From NCBI GenBank assembly GCA_036389155.1, contig DASVQN010000017.1:138017-202016 (forward strand): a stretch of 64,000 nucleotides of DNA, written 5' to 3'. Position 1 is the stretch's first letter. Every line of letters starts with the position of its first letter. Shown here piece after piece: positions 36,476 to 45,182 of the stretch. Position numbers and translations under genes: made by a program. The DNA comes from CADCVT01 sp036389155. GTDB taxonomy: Bacteria > Actinomycetota > Thermoleophilia > Solirubrobacterales > Solirubrobacteraceae. A model generated the notes under the pieces. That model was not told the origin of the DNA. It ran no database searches and was given only the letters and a program-made list of their open reading frames with translations.

Positions 36476-37748
36476 GCGGGTGGCCGAGGCCGCCGGCGCT
36501 CGGCTCGTCGCGCCCGCGCCGCACCGGACCGGCCCGGCCCGGGCCGTGATCGACTCGCGCGCCGCCGGCGCCGGGGACCTCTTCGTCGGGCTCGTCGGCG
36601 AGCACGTCGACGGCGGGCGCTTCGCGCCGCAGGCGCTGGCGCAGGGGGCGTGGGGCGTGCTCGTCGCGCCGGAGCACGCCGACGCGGCCCGCTGCGCGAC
36701 GCCCGGCGCGCTGCTCGCGGCCGACGATCCTCTGGCGGCGCTGCAGCGGCTCGCGACCGCGTGGCGGCGCGAGCTGCGCGCGGACGTCGTCGGCGTGACG
36801 GGGTCGACCGGCAAGACGTCCACGAAGGACGTCCTCGCCGCCATGGTCGCCCAGCAGCGGCCGACCGTGGCCACGCGCGCCAACTTCAACACCGAGATCG
36901 GGCTGCCGCTGACGGTCCTGGAGGCGCCGGCCGGCACCGAGGTCCTCGTCCTGGAGATGGCTATGCGCGGCGCCGGCCAGATCGCCGAGCTCGCGCGGAT
37001 CGCCGAGCCGGACGTCGCGCTCATCACGAACATCGGGCCGGTCCACCTCGAGCAGATGGGCTCGCTCGAGGCGATCGCGGCGGAGAAGTCGGCGGTGATC
37101 GCGGGCCTGCGGCCCGGCGGGACCGCCGTGATCCCGCGCGACGAGCCGCTGCTGGAGCCGCACCTGCGCGACGACGTCGAGGTCGTGCGCTTCTCGGAGG
37201 AGGACGACCTCGGGGAGATCGAGCTGGTCCTCGGCGCGCGCGGGGCGCGCGTGGCGCGTCACATGCGCCTGAACGCCGCGGCGGCGCTCGCCGCCGCGCG
37301 AGCCGTCGGCGTCGAGCCGCGGGGCCCGATCGAGGTCGCGCTCAGCGACCTGCGCGGCCAGCGCCTGGAGCTTCCCGGCGGGGTGACCATCGTCAACGAC
37401 TGCTACAACGCCAACCCGATGTCGATGCGGGCCGCCCTCGACGACCTCGCCGCCGCGGCCCCCGGCCGCCGCGTCGCCGTGCTCGGGGACATGCTCGAGC
37501 TCGGGCCGGAGTCCGAGCGCTTCCATCGCGACGTCGGCGACCACGCGCGCGAGCGCGGCGTCGACCTGCTCGTGACCGTCGGCCCGCGGGCCGCCGCGAT
37601 GGGCGGCGACCAGGCGGTCGCGGACGCCGCCGAGGCCGCGGCACTCCTCCCCGAGCTGCTGGAGGACGGCGACACCGTGCTCGTCAAGGGCTCGCGCGGC
37701 GTCGGGCTCGAGGTCGTCGCCGAGGCGCTCCAGCGGCAGACGGCCTGA
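36456..37748 (+). CDS. murF: UDP-MurNAc-tripeptide:D-Ala-D-Ala ligase
   Basis: Adds D-Ala-D-Ala to UDP-MurNAc-tripeptide. The 430-residue protein has the P-loop GVTGSTGKTSTKDVLAAM, RANFNTEIGLPLT, EMAMRGAGQI, NIGPVHLEQMGS and the C-domain NDCYNANPMSMRAALDDLA, all MurF features. It begins at GTG within murE (20-base overlap). murE and murF are thus translationally coupled. No ddl gene is found in the cluster, so D-Ala-D-Ala synthesis must be encoded elsewhere. Confidence 0.96.
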   Translation: MRAWTPERVAEAAGARLVAPAPHRTGPARAVIDSRAAGAGDLFVGLVGEHVDGGRFAPQALAQGAWGVLVAPEHADAARCATPGALLAADDPLAALQRLATAWRRELRADVVGVTGSTGKTSTKDVLAAMVAQQRPTVATRANFNTEIGLPLTVLEAPAGTEVLVLEMAMRGAGQIAELARIAEPDVALITNIGPVHLEQMGSLEAIAAEKSAVIAGLRPGGTAVIPRDEPLLEPHLRDDVEVVRFSEEDDLGEIELVLGARGARVARHMRLNAAAALAAARAVGVEPRGPIEVALSDLRGQRLELPGGVTIVNDCYNANPMSMRAALDDLAAAAPGRRVAVLGDMLELGPESERFHRDVGDHARERGVDLLVTVGPRAAAMGGDQAVADAAEAAALLPELLEDGDTVLVKGSRGVGLEVVAEALQRQTA

Positions 37749-37752
37749 CGCC

Positions 37753-38730
37753 ATGGGCGAGATCCTCATCGGCGGCACGGCCGCGCTGCTCATCTGCATC
37801 TTCCTGAGCCCGCGGTTCATCGACTTCCTGCGCCTGCGCGAGTTCGGCCAGAACATCCGCGAGGAGGGGCCGGAGGGCCACCACGAGAAGGCCGGCACCC
37901 CGACGATGGGCGGGATCATCATCTTCACCGCCGTCTCGGTCCCGTTCCTGATCCTCACCGACCACGACTGGCGGGCGATCGGGGTCTTCGGCGCGGCGAT
38001 CGCCTGCGCGCTGCTGGGCTTCGCCGACGACTACACGAAGATCATCAAGCGCCGCTCGCTCGGGCTGCGCGCGCGGACGAAGCTCGGCGTGACGATCGCG
38101 ATCAGCATCGGGCTGTGGTGGGTCGCCACCGAGCAGGCGAACCTCGCCGAGACGCTGCGCTTCCGCGTCGTCGACTACCAGATCGACCTGGGCGTGCTCG
38201 GGGGCGTCCCGTACCTGATCCTCATCTACCTCGTCGTGGCCGGCACGACGAGCGCGGTCAACCTCACCGACGGCCTGGACGGCCTCGCCGCCGGCTGCGC
38301 GGCGATCGTGCTGCTCGCCTACATCGGGATCACGTACCGCACCGGACAGATGGACCTCGCCCTCGTGGCGGCCTGCCTCGTCGGTGCCTGCATCGGCTTC
38401 CTGTGGTTCAACGCGTTCCCGGCGACGATCTTCATGGGGGACACCGGGTCGCTCGGCCTCGGCGGGGCGATCGCCGGCCTCGCGGTGATGACGAAGACCG
38501 AGCTGCTGCTGATCCTGCTCGGCGGGATCTTCGTGGTCGAGGCGCTCAGCGTCCTCATCCAGGTCTTCTCCTTCCAGACCTTCCGCAAGCGCGTGTTCCT
38601 CATGGCCCCGATCCACCACCACTTCGAGCTGATGGCGTGGTCGGAGACGAAGATCATCCTGCGCTTCTGGATCATCGCGGCGATCTGCAGCGCGATCGGG
38701 TTCACGCTGTACCAGCAGTCGATCGCGTGA
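37753..38730 (+). CDS. mraY: Phospho-MurNAc-pentapeptide translocase
   Basis: Integral membrane enzyme transferring phospho-MurNAc-pentapeptide to undecaprenyl phosphate (lipid I). The 325-residue protein has about ten hydrophobic segments and the conserved polar loops GTPTMGG, GFADDYTKI, NLTDGLDGLAAGC, FMGDTGSLGLGG and PIHHHFEL, which carry the catalytic Asp and His residues. The start follows murF by 4 bases and the stop overlaps the GTG of murD (GTGA). Confidence 0.97.
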   Translation: MGEILIGGTAALLICIFLSPRFIDFLRLREFGQNIREEGPEGHHEKAGTPTMGGIIIFTAVSVPFLILTDHDWRAIGVFGAAIACALLGFADDYTKIIKRRSLGLRARTKLGVTIAISIGLWWVATEQANLAETLRFRVVDYQIDLGVLGGVPYLILIYLVVAGTTSAVNLTDGLDGLAAGCAAIVLLAYIGITYRTGQMDLALVAACLVGACIGFLWFNAFPATIFMGDTGSLGLGGAIAGLAVMTKTELLLILLGGIFVVEALSVLIQVFSFQTFRKRVFLMAPIHHHFELMAWSETKIILRFWIIAAICSAIGFTLYQQSIA

Positions 38731-39962
38731 CCGATCGCCCGGCGTTGCCGCCCGGGCCGTACCTGGTCGTCGGGCTGGCGCGGAGCGGGGTCGCGGCGCT
38801 GGAGGCGCTGCGGGCGCGGGGGCTCGAGGCGGCCGGGGTGGACCGCCGGGACGGCACCGACGGCGTCGAGGCGCTGGAGGGGGTCGCGACGGTCGTCAAG
38901 TCGCCGGGCGTGCCGCAGGAGGCGGCGGTGATCGCCGAGGCGCGCCGGCGCGGCGTCACGGTGATGGGGGAGCTCGAGCTGGCGTGGCGGCTGCTCCCGA
39001 ACCCCTTCGTGGCGGTGACCGGGACGAACGGCAAGACGACGACGGTCGAGCTGCTGGGCCACATCCTCGGTCCGCGCGCGGTCGTGGCCGGGAACGTCGG
39101 GACTGCCCTGTCGTCGCTCGAGGTCGCGCCGGAGACGGTCGTGGTCGCCGAGACGTCCTCGTTCCAGCTCGAGGACACGCTCGCGTTCGCCCCCGACGTC
39201 GCCGCCCTCATCAACCTCGGCGAGGACCACCTCGACCGCCACGGCACGGTGCAGGCGTACCGCGAGGCGAAGCTCCAGGCCTTCGCGCGGCAGACGGCCG
39301 AGCAGGTCGCGGTGATCCCGGACGGGCTCGCGGTCGGGGGCGAGGCCGCCCGGATCCGCTTCGGCGGCGCGGAGACCGCCGACCTGCGCCTGCGCGACGG
39401 CGCGCTGTGCTGGCGCGGCGAGCGGCTGATCGGCGTCGACGAGATCCGCCTGCGCGGCGCGCACAACGTGCAGAACGCGATGGTCGCCTCCGCGGTGGCG
39501 CTGGCGCTCGGCGTCGATCCGCGCGGCGGCCTGAAGACGTTCGCCGGCGTCCCGCACCGCCTGGAGGAGGTCGCGACGCACGACGGCGTCGTCTACGTCA
39601 ACGACTCCAAGGCGACGAACGTGGAGTCGACCACCGTCGCGCTGCGCTCGTTCCCGTCCGGCGTCCGGCTCATCCTGGGCGGCCGTGGCAAGGGCCAGGA
39701 CTTCACGCCGCTCGCCCCGCTCGTCGCCGAGCGGTGCGCCTCCGTGCACCTCATCGGCGAAGACGCGGAGCGGATCGGTCTGGCTCTCGGCGGCGTCGCG
39801 GTGGAGGTGTTCGACGACGGCGACCTCGAGCACGCCGTCGGGCATGCGCGAGGGCTGGCGCGAGCCGGCGACGTCGTGCTCCTCTCACCCGCCTGCGCGA
39901 GCTACGACCAGTTCGAGGACTTCGAGGCGCGGGGCGAGGCGTTTCGGAGGATCGTGGGCTGA
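38727..39962 (+). CDS. murD: UDP-MurNAc-L-Ala:D-Glu ligase
   Basis: Adds D-glutamate to UDP-MurNAc-L-Ala. The 411-residue protein starts at the GTG overlapping the mraY stop. It shows an N-terminal Rossmann-like segment (YLVVGLARSGVAALEAL), P-loop AVTGTNGKTTTVELLGH, ETSSFQLEDTL, NLGEDHLDRHGTVQAYREAK and the C-domain NDSKATNVESTTVALRSF with LILGGRGKGQDF. All are typical of MurD. The frame stays open upstream within mraY, but that part is a shadow. Confidence 0.96.
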   Translation: MTDRPALPPGPYLVVGLARSGVAALEALRARGLEAAGVDRRDGTDGVEALEGVATVVKSPGVPQEAAVIAEARRRGVTVMGELELAWRLLPNPFVAVTGTNGKTTTVELLGHILGPRAVVAGNVGTALSSLEVAPETVVVAETSSFQLEDTLAFAPDVAALINLGEDHLDRHGTVQAYREAKLQAFARQTAEQVAVIPDGLAVGGEAARIRFGGAETADLRLRDGALCWRGERLIGVDEIRLRGAHNVQNAMVASAVALALGVDPRGGLKTFAGVPHRLEEVATHDGVVYVNDSKATNVESTTVALRSFPSGVRLILGGRGKGQDFTPLAPLVAERCASVHLIGEDAERIGLALGGVAVEVFDDGDLEHAVGHARGLARAGDVVLLSPACASYDQFEDFEARGEAFRRIVG

Positions 39963-39980
39963 GGCGTCGAAGGGGATCCG

Positions 39981-41240
39981 GTGAGCCGCCGCCGCTCGCC
40001 GTCCCCGCGCAGGGCCGCCGAGCAGACCATCGAACATCGCATCCTCCTGACCGCGACGCTCTGCCTCCTGGCGGGCGGCGCCGTCATGGTCTACAGCGCC
40101 TCGAGCGCCCGGACGCTGCTGGCCGGGCAGGGCGACGGGACGATGTACCTGGTCAAGTACCTGACGTACGGCGCACTCGGGTTCGTGGCGCTGCACCTCG
40201 CGACGCGGGTCAACCTCGATGCGGTGCGCCGCCTCACCCCGGGGCTGCTCGGCGTCGCGTTCTTCCTGTGCGTGCTCGTGAAGGTCCCCGGCGTCGGGGT
40301 CGAGGTCAACGGCGCGACCCGCTGGCTGGGCGCCGGGCCGGTCCAGTTCCAGCCGTCGGAGCTGATGAAGCTCGCGCTCGTCCTCTACGCCGTCCACCTG
40401 CTCGCCCTGCGTCCGCAGATCGTGAGCAGCGTCCGCGAGATCGTCAGCCCGCTGCTGCTCGTCGTCGGCGCGGCGGCGATCCTCATCGCGTCGCAGCCCG
40501 ACCTGGGCACCGCGCTCGTCTGCACGTTCGTCGTCGCCGCCCTCGTGATCGCGGCGGGCATGCCGATGCGCGTGCTGGGGATCCTCGGCGGCTCGGCCGT
40601 GGGCGCGATCATGCTCTTCGCCCTCGCCGCGCCCTACCGGCGCGCGCGCCTGACCTCGTTCCTCGACCCGTGGGCCCACGCCGGGGACGCCGGCTTCCAG
40701 TCGGTCCAGGGCCAGATCGCGCTCGGGTCGGGCGGCGTCTTCGGCAAGGGCCTCGGCGAGTCGGTGCAGAAGATCTTCTACCTGCCGGAGGCCCACACGG
40801 ACTTCATCCTCGCCGTCATCGGGGAGGAGCTGGGCGTCGCCGGCGTCCTCGGGCTGCTGTTCCTCTACGGGCTCATCGCATACGCCGGCCTGCGCGTGGC
40901 CAAGAGCGCCCGCGGGCCGTACGCGCAGCTGCTCGCCGCGGGGGTCACCTCGCTGATCCTCTGCCAGGCGCTGCTGAACGTCTTCACGGTGCTGGGGCTG
41001 GCGCCGCTGACGGGCGTCCCGCTGCCGTTCATCTCGTCGGGCTCGTCGTCGCTGCTGATCCTGCTCACCGCGATGGGCCTGCTGCTTAACGTCGCGGGCG
41101 GCGGGCGGAGCGACCTGAAGGCGGTCCGCGGCCCGAATCGGGCACGATCGGGGAATGGCGCTTCGGGTGGTCATCGCAGCGGGGGGGACGGCGGGACACG
41201 TCGTGCCGGCGCTCGCAGTGGCCGACGCGCTGCGGGCTGA
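39981..41240 (+). CDS. ftsW: Septal peptidoglycan polymerase FtsW (SEDS family)
   Basis: Multi-span membrane glycosyltransferase that polymerises lipid II at the septum with FtsI. The 419-residue protein has about ten hydrophobic segments and the SEDS signatures VNGATRWLGAGPVQFQPSEL, ASQPDLGTAL, QSVQGQIALGSGGVFGKGLG, EAHTDFILAVIGEELG and GVPLPFISSGSSSLLI. The last membrane helix ends near residue 374. The final 35-45 residues are a Gly/Arg/Ser-rich tail, most of it encoded in the 86-base overlap with murG, so the tail may be under little selection. Confidence 0.95.
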   Translation: MSRRRSPSPRRAAEQTIEHRILLTATLCLLAGGAVMVYSASSARTLLAGQGDGTMYLVKYLTYGALGFVALHLATRVNLDAVRRLTPGLLGVAFFLCVLVKVPGVGVEVNGATRWLGAGPVQFQPSELMKLALVLYAVHLLALRPQIVSSVREIVSPLLLVVGAAAILIASQPDLGTALVCTFVVAALVIAAGMPMRVLGILGGSAVGAIMLFALAAPYRRARLTSFLDPWAHAGDAGFQSVQGQIALGSGGVFGKGLGESVQKIFYLPEAHTDFILAVIGEELGVAGVLGLLFLYGLIAYAGLRVAKSARGPYAQLLAAGVTSLILCQALLNVFTVLGLAPLTGVPLPFISSGSSSLLILLTAMGLLLNVAGGGRSDLKAVRGPNRARSGNGASGGHRSGGDGGTRRAGARSGRRAAG

Positions 41241-42219
41241 CGGCCACCACGTCGTCTTCGTCGGCGGGGAGCGCGCGGAGGCCGAGCTCGTCCCTGCCGC
41301 CGGGTTCGCCCTGCGGCCGATCCGCGTGCGCGGGCTCTCGCGCAGCAACCCGTTCGCGGCGGCCGGCGCGGGCGCGATGGCGGCGAAGGCGACCGCCGCC
41401 GCGGCGCGGATCCTCAAGGAGGAGCGGGCCGACGCGGTCCTCGGCGCCGGCGGCTACGTCGCCGGTCCGGTCGGGCTGGCGGCCGTCGGGAGGCGGGTCC
41501 CGCTCGTGCTGGCCGAGGCCGACAGCCACCTCGGGGTCTCGAACCGGCTGCTCGCGCGGTTCGCCAGGCGCGTGTGCCTGGCCTTCCCGCTGGACGGGCG
41601 CACCGGCGACAAGTACCTCGTGACGGGCCGCCCGGTGCCGCCGCCGGCGACCGACCTCGCGGCCGCCCGCGCGCGGTTCGGGCTGGGGGAGGGCGAGCGG
41701 TGCGTCCTCATCTTCGGCGGCTCGCTCGGCGCGCGGTCGATCAACGAGGCGGCGATCGCCGCGTTCCCGGACGCGAAGTACCGCGTCCTGCACGCGGCGG
41801 GGCGGCGCGACTACGACGGCCTGCTGCCCCGCGTCCCCGGCGCCCACTACGCGCTGGAGCCCTACCTCGACCGCTTCGGCGAGGCGCTGCTCGCCGCCGA
41901 CCTGTGTGTGGCGCGCTCGGGCGGGTCGGTCTTCGAGATCGCCGCGCACGGGACGCCGGCCATCCTCGTCCCGTATCCGCACGCGACGGCCGACCACCAG
42001 ACGGGGAACGCGCGCTGGATGGCGGACGCGGGCGCCGCCGTGATCGTGCCCGACGACGAGGTCACGCCCGAGCGCCTGCGTCGCGAGGTCGACGCGCTGA
42101 TGGACGACCCGGCGCGGCTGGCGGACATGGCCGCGGCGTCGCGAGCGCTCGCCCGCCCGGACGCCGCCGCGACGATCGCTCGCGAAGTCGTCGCCGCTGC
42201 GGGAGGATCCGCGGCATGA
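41155..42219 (+). CDS. murG: UDP-GlcNAc:lipid I N-acetylglucosaminyltransferase
   Basis: Makes lipid II by adding GlcNAc to lipid I at the inner face of the membrane. The 354-residue GT-B enzyme has the N-terminal GGTAGHVVPALAVADAL motif, GAGGYVAGPVGLAA, FGGSLGARSINEA, and the C-domain ARSGGSVFEIAAHGTPAILV with PHATADHQTGNA. The ATG at 41155 is required for the first conserved motif, so the 86-base overlap with ftsW appears real. The stop overlaps the methyltransferase ATG (ATGA). Confidence 0.96.
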   Translation: MALRVVIAAGGTAGHVVPALAVADALRADGHHVVFVGGERAEAELVPAAGFALRPIRVRGLSRSNPFAAAGAGAMAAKATAAAARILKEERADAVLGAGGYVAGPVGLAAVGRRVPLVLAEADSHLGVSNRLLARFARRVCLAFPLDGRTGDKYLVTGRPVPPPATDLAAARARFGLGEGERCVLIFGGSLGARSINEAAIAAFPDAKYRVLHAAGRRDYDGLLPRVPGAHYALEPYLDRFGEALLAADLCVARSGGSVFEIAAHGTPAILVPYPHATADHQTGNARWMADAGAAVIVPDDEVTPERLRREVDALMDDPARLADMAAASRALARPDAAATIAREVVAAAGGSAA

Positions 42220-42824
42220 GCATCACAGGCCGGATCTTCGCGGCGATCTACGACCGCTCGCTCGCCGCGACGGAGGACGCGGGGCTGCGCGACGAGCGGC
42301 GCAAGGTGGTCGGCCGCGCCCGGGGGCGGGTGCTGGAGATCGGCGCCGGCACCGGCCTCAACCTCGACCACTACGGGCCGGAGGTCACCGAGCTGATGCT
42401 GACCGAGCCGGAGGAGCCGATGGCGCGGCGGCTGCGCGAGCGGGTCACGAAGGGCGAGGTCGTCATCGCGGGCGCCGAGCAGCTCCCGTTCCCCGACGCC
42501 TCGTTCGACACCGTCGTCTCGACGCTCGTGCTCTGCACGGTGCCCGACCAGGCGCGCGCGATCGCCGAGATCCGGCGCGTTCTGAAGCCGGACGGGCGGC
42601 TCCTCTTCCTCGAGCACGTCCGCTCGCACGACGAGAAGCTCGCCAAGTGGCAGGACCGGCTGCTGCGGCCCTGGCGGTTCGTCGGCCACGGCTGTCACCC
42701 CAACCGCGACACCGCGGCGGCGCTGCAGCGCGGCGGCTTCGCGCTCGAGCTCGAGACCTGGCGGCTTCCCAAGGCGCCGAAGATCGTCAGACCCGCCATC
42801 GAGGGCACCGCGACGCCTGCATGA
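42216..42824 (+). CDS. SAM-dependent methyltransferase embedded between murG and murC
   Basis: A 202-residue class I methyltransferase of the Methyltransf_11/UbiE-like group: motif I VLEIGAGTGLNLDHYG, acidic LTEPEEPM, then AEQLPFPDASFDTVVSTLVL and IRRVLKPDGRLLFLEHVRS. The C-terminus has GHGCHPNRDTAAALQRGGF, seen in methyltransferases of the TMT1A/METTL7-like type. The substrate is unknown; lipid or quinone-like molecules are typical for this pattern. It overlaps murG upstream and murC downstream by 4 bases each, so it is firmly inside the cell wall operon. Such an insertion is not part of the standard dcw order. Confidence 0.92.
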   Translation: MSITGRIFAAIYDRSLAATEDAGLRDERRKVVGRARGRVLEIGAGTGLNLDHYGPEVTELMLTEPEEPMARRLRERVTKGEVVIAGAEQLPFPDASFDTVVSTLVLCTVPDQARAIAEIRRVLKPDGRLLFLEHVRSHDEKLAKWQDRLLRPWRFVGHGCHPNRDTAAALQRGGFALELETWRLPKAPKIVRPAIEGTATPA

Positions 42825-44104
42825 CAGACTGGGCCGGCCGCCGGCTGCACGTCATGGGGATCGCGGGCGCGGGGATGAGCGCCTACGCGATCGTGTGCCG
42901 CGCGCTGGGGGCGGTCGTGACGGGCTCCGACCAGGCGGAGTCGCCGTACCTGGCGCGGGTGCGGGAGGCGGGGATCGAGCCCGCGATCGGCCACGACGCG
43001 TCGAACCTGCCGGAGGGCGACGACGTGGAGGTCGTCGTCTCGACCGCGATCCCTGAGGCCAACCCCGAGCTGGCCGCGGCGCGTGCCCGCGGCCTGCCGG
43101 TCCTGTCGCGCGCCGACCTCCTCACCGAGCTGACGCGGCTCAAGCGCACGATCGCCGTCGCCGGCGCGCACGGCAAGACGACGACCTCGTCGATGGTCGC
43201 CCACGCGCTGCTCGGCTGCGGCCTGGACCCGTCGTACGTGATCGGCGGGACGCTCTCGACGACCGGCACGAACGCCGCGTGGGGCAGCGGCGAGTGGCTC
43301 GTGGTGGAGGCGGACGAGTCGGACCGCAGCTTCCTCGCGCTCGACGTGGACGTGGCCGTGGTGACGAACATCGAGCTCGACCACCACACGGAGTGGTCGT
43401 CGCTCGGCGAGCTGCGCGCGGCGTTCGCACAGTTCCTCGCAGGACCGGCGCACGCCGTGCTGCCGCCGCAGCTCGCGGTCCTTCGCGACGGGGACCGGAC
43501 CGAGTTCGGCGCGTGGGAGGGGCCGGACCTGGCGGTGTCGGGCGAGCACAACCGCCGCAACGCCGCGGCGGCGCTGGAGGCGGTGGTCCTCGCCGGCGCC
43601 GATCGCGACGAGGCGGCCGCGCAGCTCGCGACGTTCGCGGGCGCGGGCCGGCGCTTCCAGGTGCTGGGCCAGACGGCGAGCGGCGCCTACGTCGTCGACG
43701 ACTACGCGCACCACCCCACGGAGGTGGCCGCGACCATCGAGGCGGCGCGGGAGTGGGCCCGCGACGCGTCGGGGGGTGGCCGGGTGGTCGCCGTCTTCCA
43801 GCCGCACCTCTACTCCCGCACCCAGCACCTCGCGCGCGAGTTCGGCGTCGCGCTGGCCGCGGCGGACCTCCCGGGCGTCGTCGAGGTCTATCCGGCGCGC
43901 GAGCGGGGCGAGGACTTCCCGGGCGTCACCGGCCGGCTGATCGCCGAGGCGGCGGCCGACGCCGGCGACGGCAAGCCCGTCCTCTGGCTGCCTGACTTCG
44001 ACGCCGCCGAGCGCGCGCTCCGCGACGAGCTGCGCGACGGCGACGTGCTCCTCGTCCTCGGCGCGGGGAACGTCGACGAGCTCGGGCGGCGCTTGCTATC
44101 GTGA
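42821..44104 (+). CDS. murC: UDP-MurNAc:L-Ala ligase
   Basis: First Mur ligase, adding L-Ala to UDP-MurNAc. The 427-residue protein starts HVMGIAGAGMSAYAIV, then SDQAESPYL, P-loop VAGAHGKTTTSSMVAHAL, EADESDRSFL, NIELDHHTEW, SGEHNRRNAAAAL and the C-domain VVDDYAHHPTEVAATI with FQPHLYSRTQ. Somewhat shorter than the usual 450-490 residues but with all motifs. In many genomes murB or a fused murB follows; here an HTH gene follows 9 bases later. Confidence 0.96.
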   Translation: MTDWAGRRLHVMGIAGAGMSAYAIVCRALGAVVTGSDQAESPYLARVREAGIEPAIGHDASNLPEGDDVEVVVSTAIPEANPELAAARARGLPVLSRADLLTELTRLKRTIAVAGAHGKTTTSSMVAHALLGCGLDPSYVIGGTLSTTGTNAAWGSGEWLVVEADESDRSFLALDVDVAVVTNIELDHHTEWSSLGELRAAFAQFLAGPAHAVLPPQLAVLRDGDRTEFGAWEGPDLAVSGEHNRRNAAAALEAVVLAGADRDEAAAQLATFAGAGRRFQVLGQTASGAYVVDDYAHHPTEVAATIEAAREWARDASGGGRVVAVFQPHLYSRTQHLAREFGVALAAADLPGVVEVYPARERGEDFPGVTGRLIAEAAADAGDGKPVLWLPDFDAAERALRDELRDGDVLLVLGAGNVDELGRRLLS

Positions 44105-44115
44105 TATCCCGATAT
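44097..44115. promoter_or_regulatory. A/T-rich palindrome at the murC/HTH-gene junction
   Basis: TATCG (44097-44101) pairs with CGATA (44110-44114), and ATATC (44104-44108) with GATAT (44111-44115), in a run unusually rich in A and T for this cluster. It lies directly before the ATG of a gene whose product begins like a ribbon-helix-helix protein, so an autoregulatory operator is plausible. An internal promoter element is the alternative. Confidence 0.35.
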
Positions 44116-44518
44116 GACGCCCCCTCCTCCGAAGGGTCCTCATGACCGCACCCCGCTGTACGTCCGCCTCCCCCTGCACCACGCCGAGCGCCTCGACCGC
44201 GCCGCGTTCGAGCTCAAGGCGTCGAAGCAGGACATCGTGACCGGGCTCATCTCGCGCTACGTCGACCAGGCCTCGTCCGACAGCCTGCGCCGCATCCTCA
44301 TCGAGGCCGGGGAGGACGCCATGCCGACGGGCCGCCACTCGTTCACGCCCGCCGCGCCGACGGACGTCCTCACGCTCGAGCAGGTCGCCGACCTCCTGCA
44401 GGTCGAGCAGGAGGCCGCGCAGGAGCTGGCCGACGGCGGCGAGCTGCCCGGCCGCCGGATCGGCGACGAGTGGCGCTTCTCGCGCGAGGCCGTCCTGCGC
44501 TGGCTGGCGGGGGAGTAG
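44114..44518 (+). CDS. Small DNA-binding protein: RHH-like N-terminus plus excisionase-type HTH
   Basis: A 134-residue protein in two parts. Residues 12-52 (TPLYVRLPLHHAERLDRAAF, then ASKQDIVTGLISRYV) look like a ribbon-helix-helix domain. Residues 84-134 (VLTLEQVADLLQVEQEAAQE, then LPGRRIGDEWRFSREAVLRW) are a typical helix-turn-helix 17/excisionase-family domain. It has no integrase nearby, so a regulator rather than a phage excisionase is likely. It sits between murC and clpP (9 and 4 base gaps), in the operon. An A/T-rich palindrome covers its start. Confidence 0.82.
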   Translation: MTPPPPKGPHDRTPLYVRLPLHHAERLDRAAFELKASKQDIVTGLISRYVDQASSDSLRRILIEAGEDAMPTGRHSFTPAAPTDVLTLEQVADLLQVEQEAAQELADGGELPGRRIGDEWRFSREAVLRWLAGE

Positions 44519-44522
44519 CGCG

Positions 44523-45153
44523 ATGCCGCTCGTCCCCGTCGTCGTCGAGCAGGACTCGCGCGGCGAGCGCTCGTTCGACATCTACTCGCGCCTGCTGCGC
44601 GAGCGCGTCGTGTTCATCGGCACGGCGATCGACGACCAGGTCTCCAACCTCGTCGTCGCCCAGCTGCTGCACCTCGAGGCCGACGACCCGGACAAGGACA
44701 TCTCCATCTACATCAACTCCCCGGGCGGCCAGGTCTACGCGGGCCTGGCCATCTACGACGCCATGCAGTTCGTCAGGCCCGACGTGCAGACCACGTGCGT
44801 AGGGATCGCGATGTCGATGGGCTCGCTGATCCTCGCCGGCCGGGGCGACGGGGAAGCGGTTCGCGCTGCCCAACAGCCGCGTGCTGACCCACCAGCCCCA
44901 CGGCGGCTTCCAGGGCCAGGCCAGCGACATCGAGATCCACGCGACCGAGGCGCTGGCGCTGCGGCAGCGGATGATCGAGATCTACGCGCACCACACCGGC
45001 CGCGACGAGGCCGAGATCCGCGAGGACATCGAGCGCGACCGGTTCTACACGCCCGAGCAGGCGGTGGAGTACGGGCTGATCGACTCGGTCCTCGCGTCGC
45101 GCGATGCCGTGAGCTCCGGCGGCTCGTCGAACGGGAACGGCGCCGGCGGCTGA
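44523..45153 (+). pseudogene. clpP: clpP, ATP-dependent Clp protease proteolytic subunit, with a one-base frameshift
   Basis: The reading frame from 44523 encodes normal ClpP up to catalytic Ser98 (CVGIAMSMGSLILAG). After an extra C near 44841 (GGCCGGGGCGACG where GGCGGGGCGACG restores the frame) the rest continues in the +1 frame: GATGKRFALPNSRVLTHQPH with the catalytic His, then RDEAEIREDIERDRFYTPEQ and YGLIDSVLASR with the catalytic Asp region, ending in a Gly/Asn/Ser tail at 45153. Reassembled it would be a full-length ClpP of about 209 residues. As written, the shifted frame stays open into ftsQ and gives an inactive protein. Sequencing error in a GC-rich run, recent mutation or programmed shift are all possible. 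ClpP is not normally part of the dcw cluster. Confidence 0.88.
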
Positions 45154-45182
45154 TCGCGAAGGAATCCGCCGGCGGGCGGCGA

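Noticed and set aside
44114..44518. Phage excisionase as a sign of a prophage or integrated element
   Set aside because: There is no integrase, attachment-site repeat or other phage gene, and the gene is tightly packed inside the wall operon.
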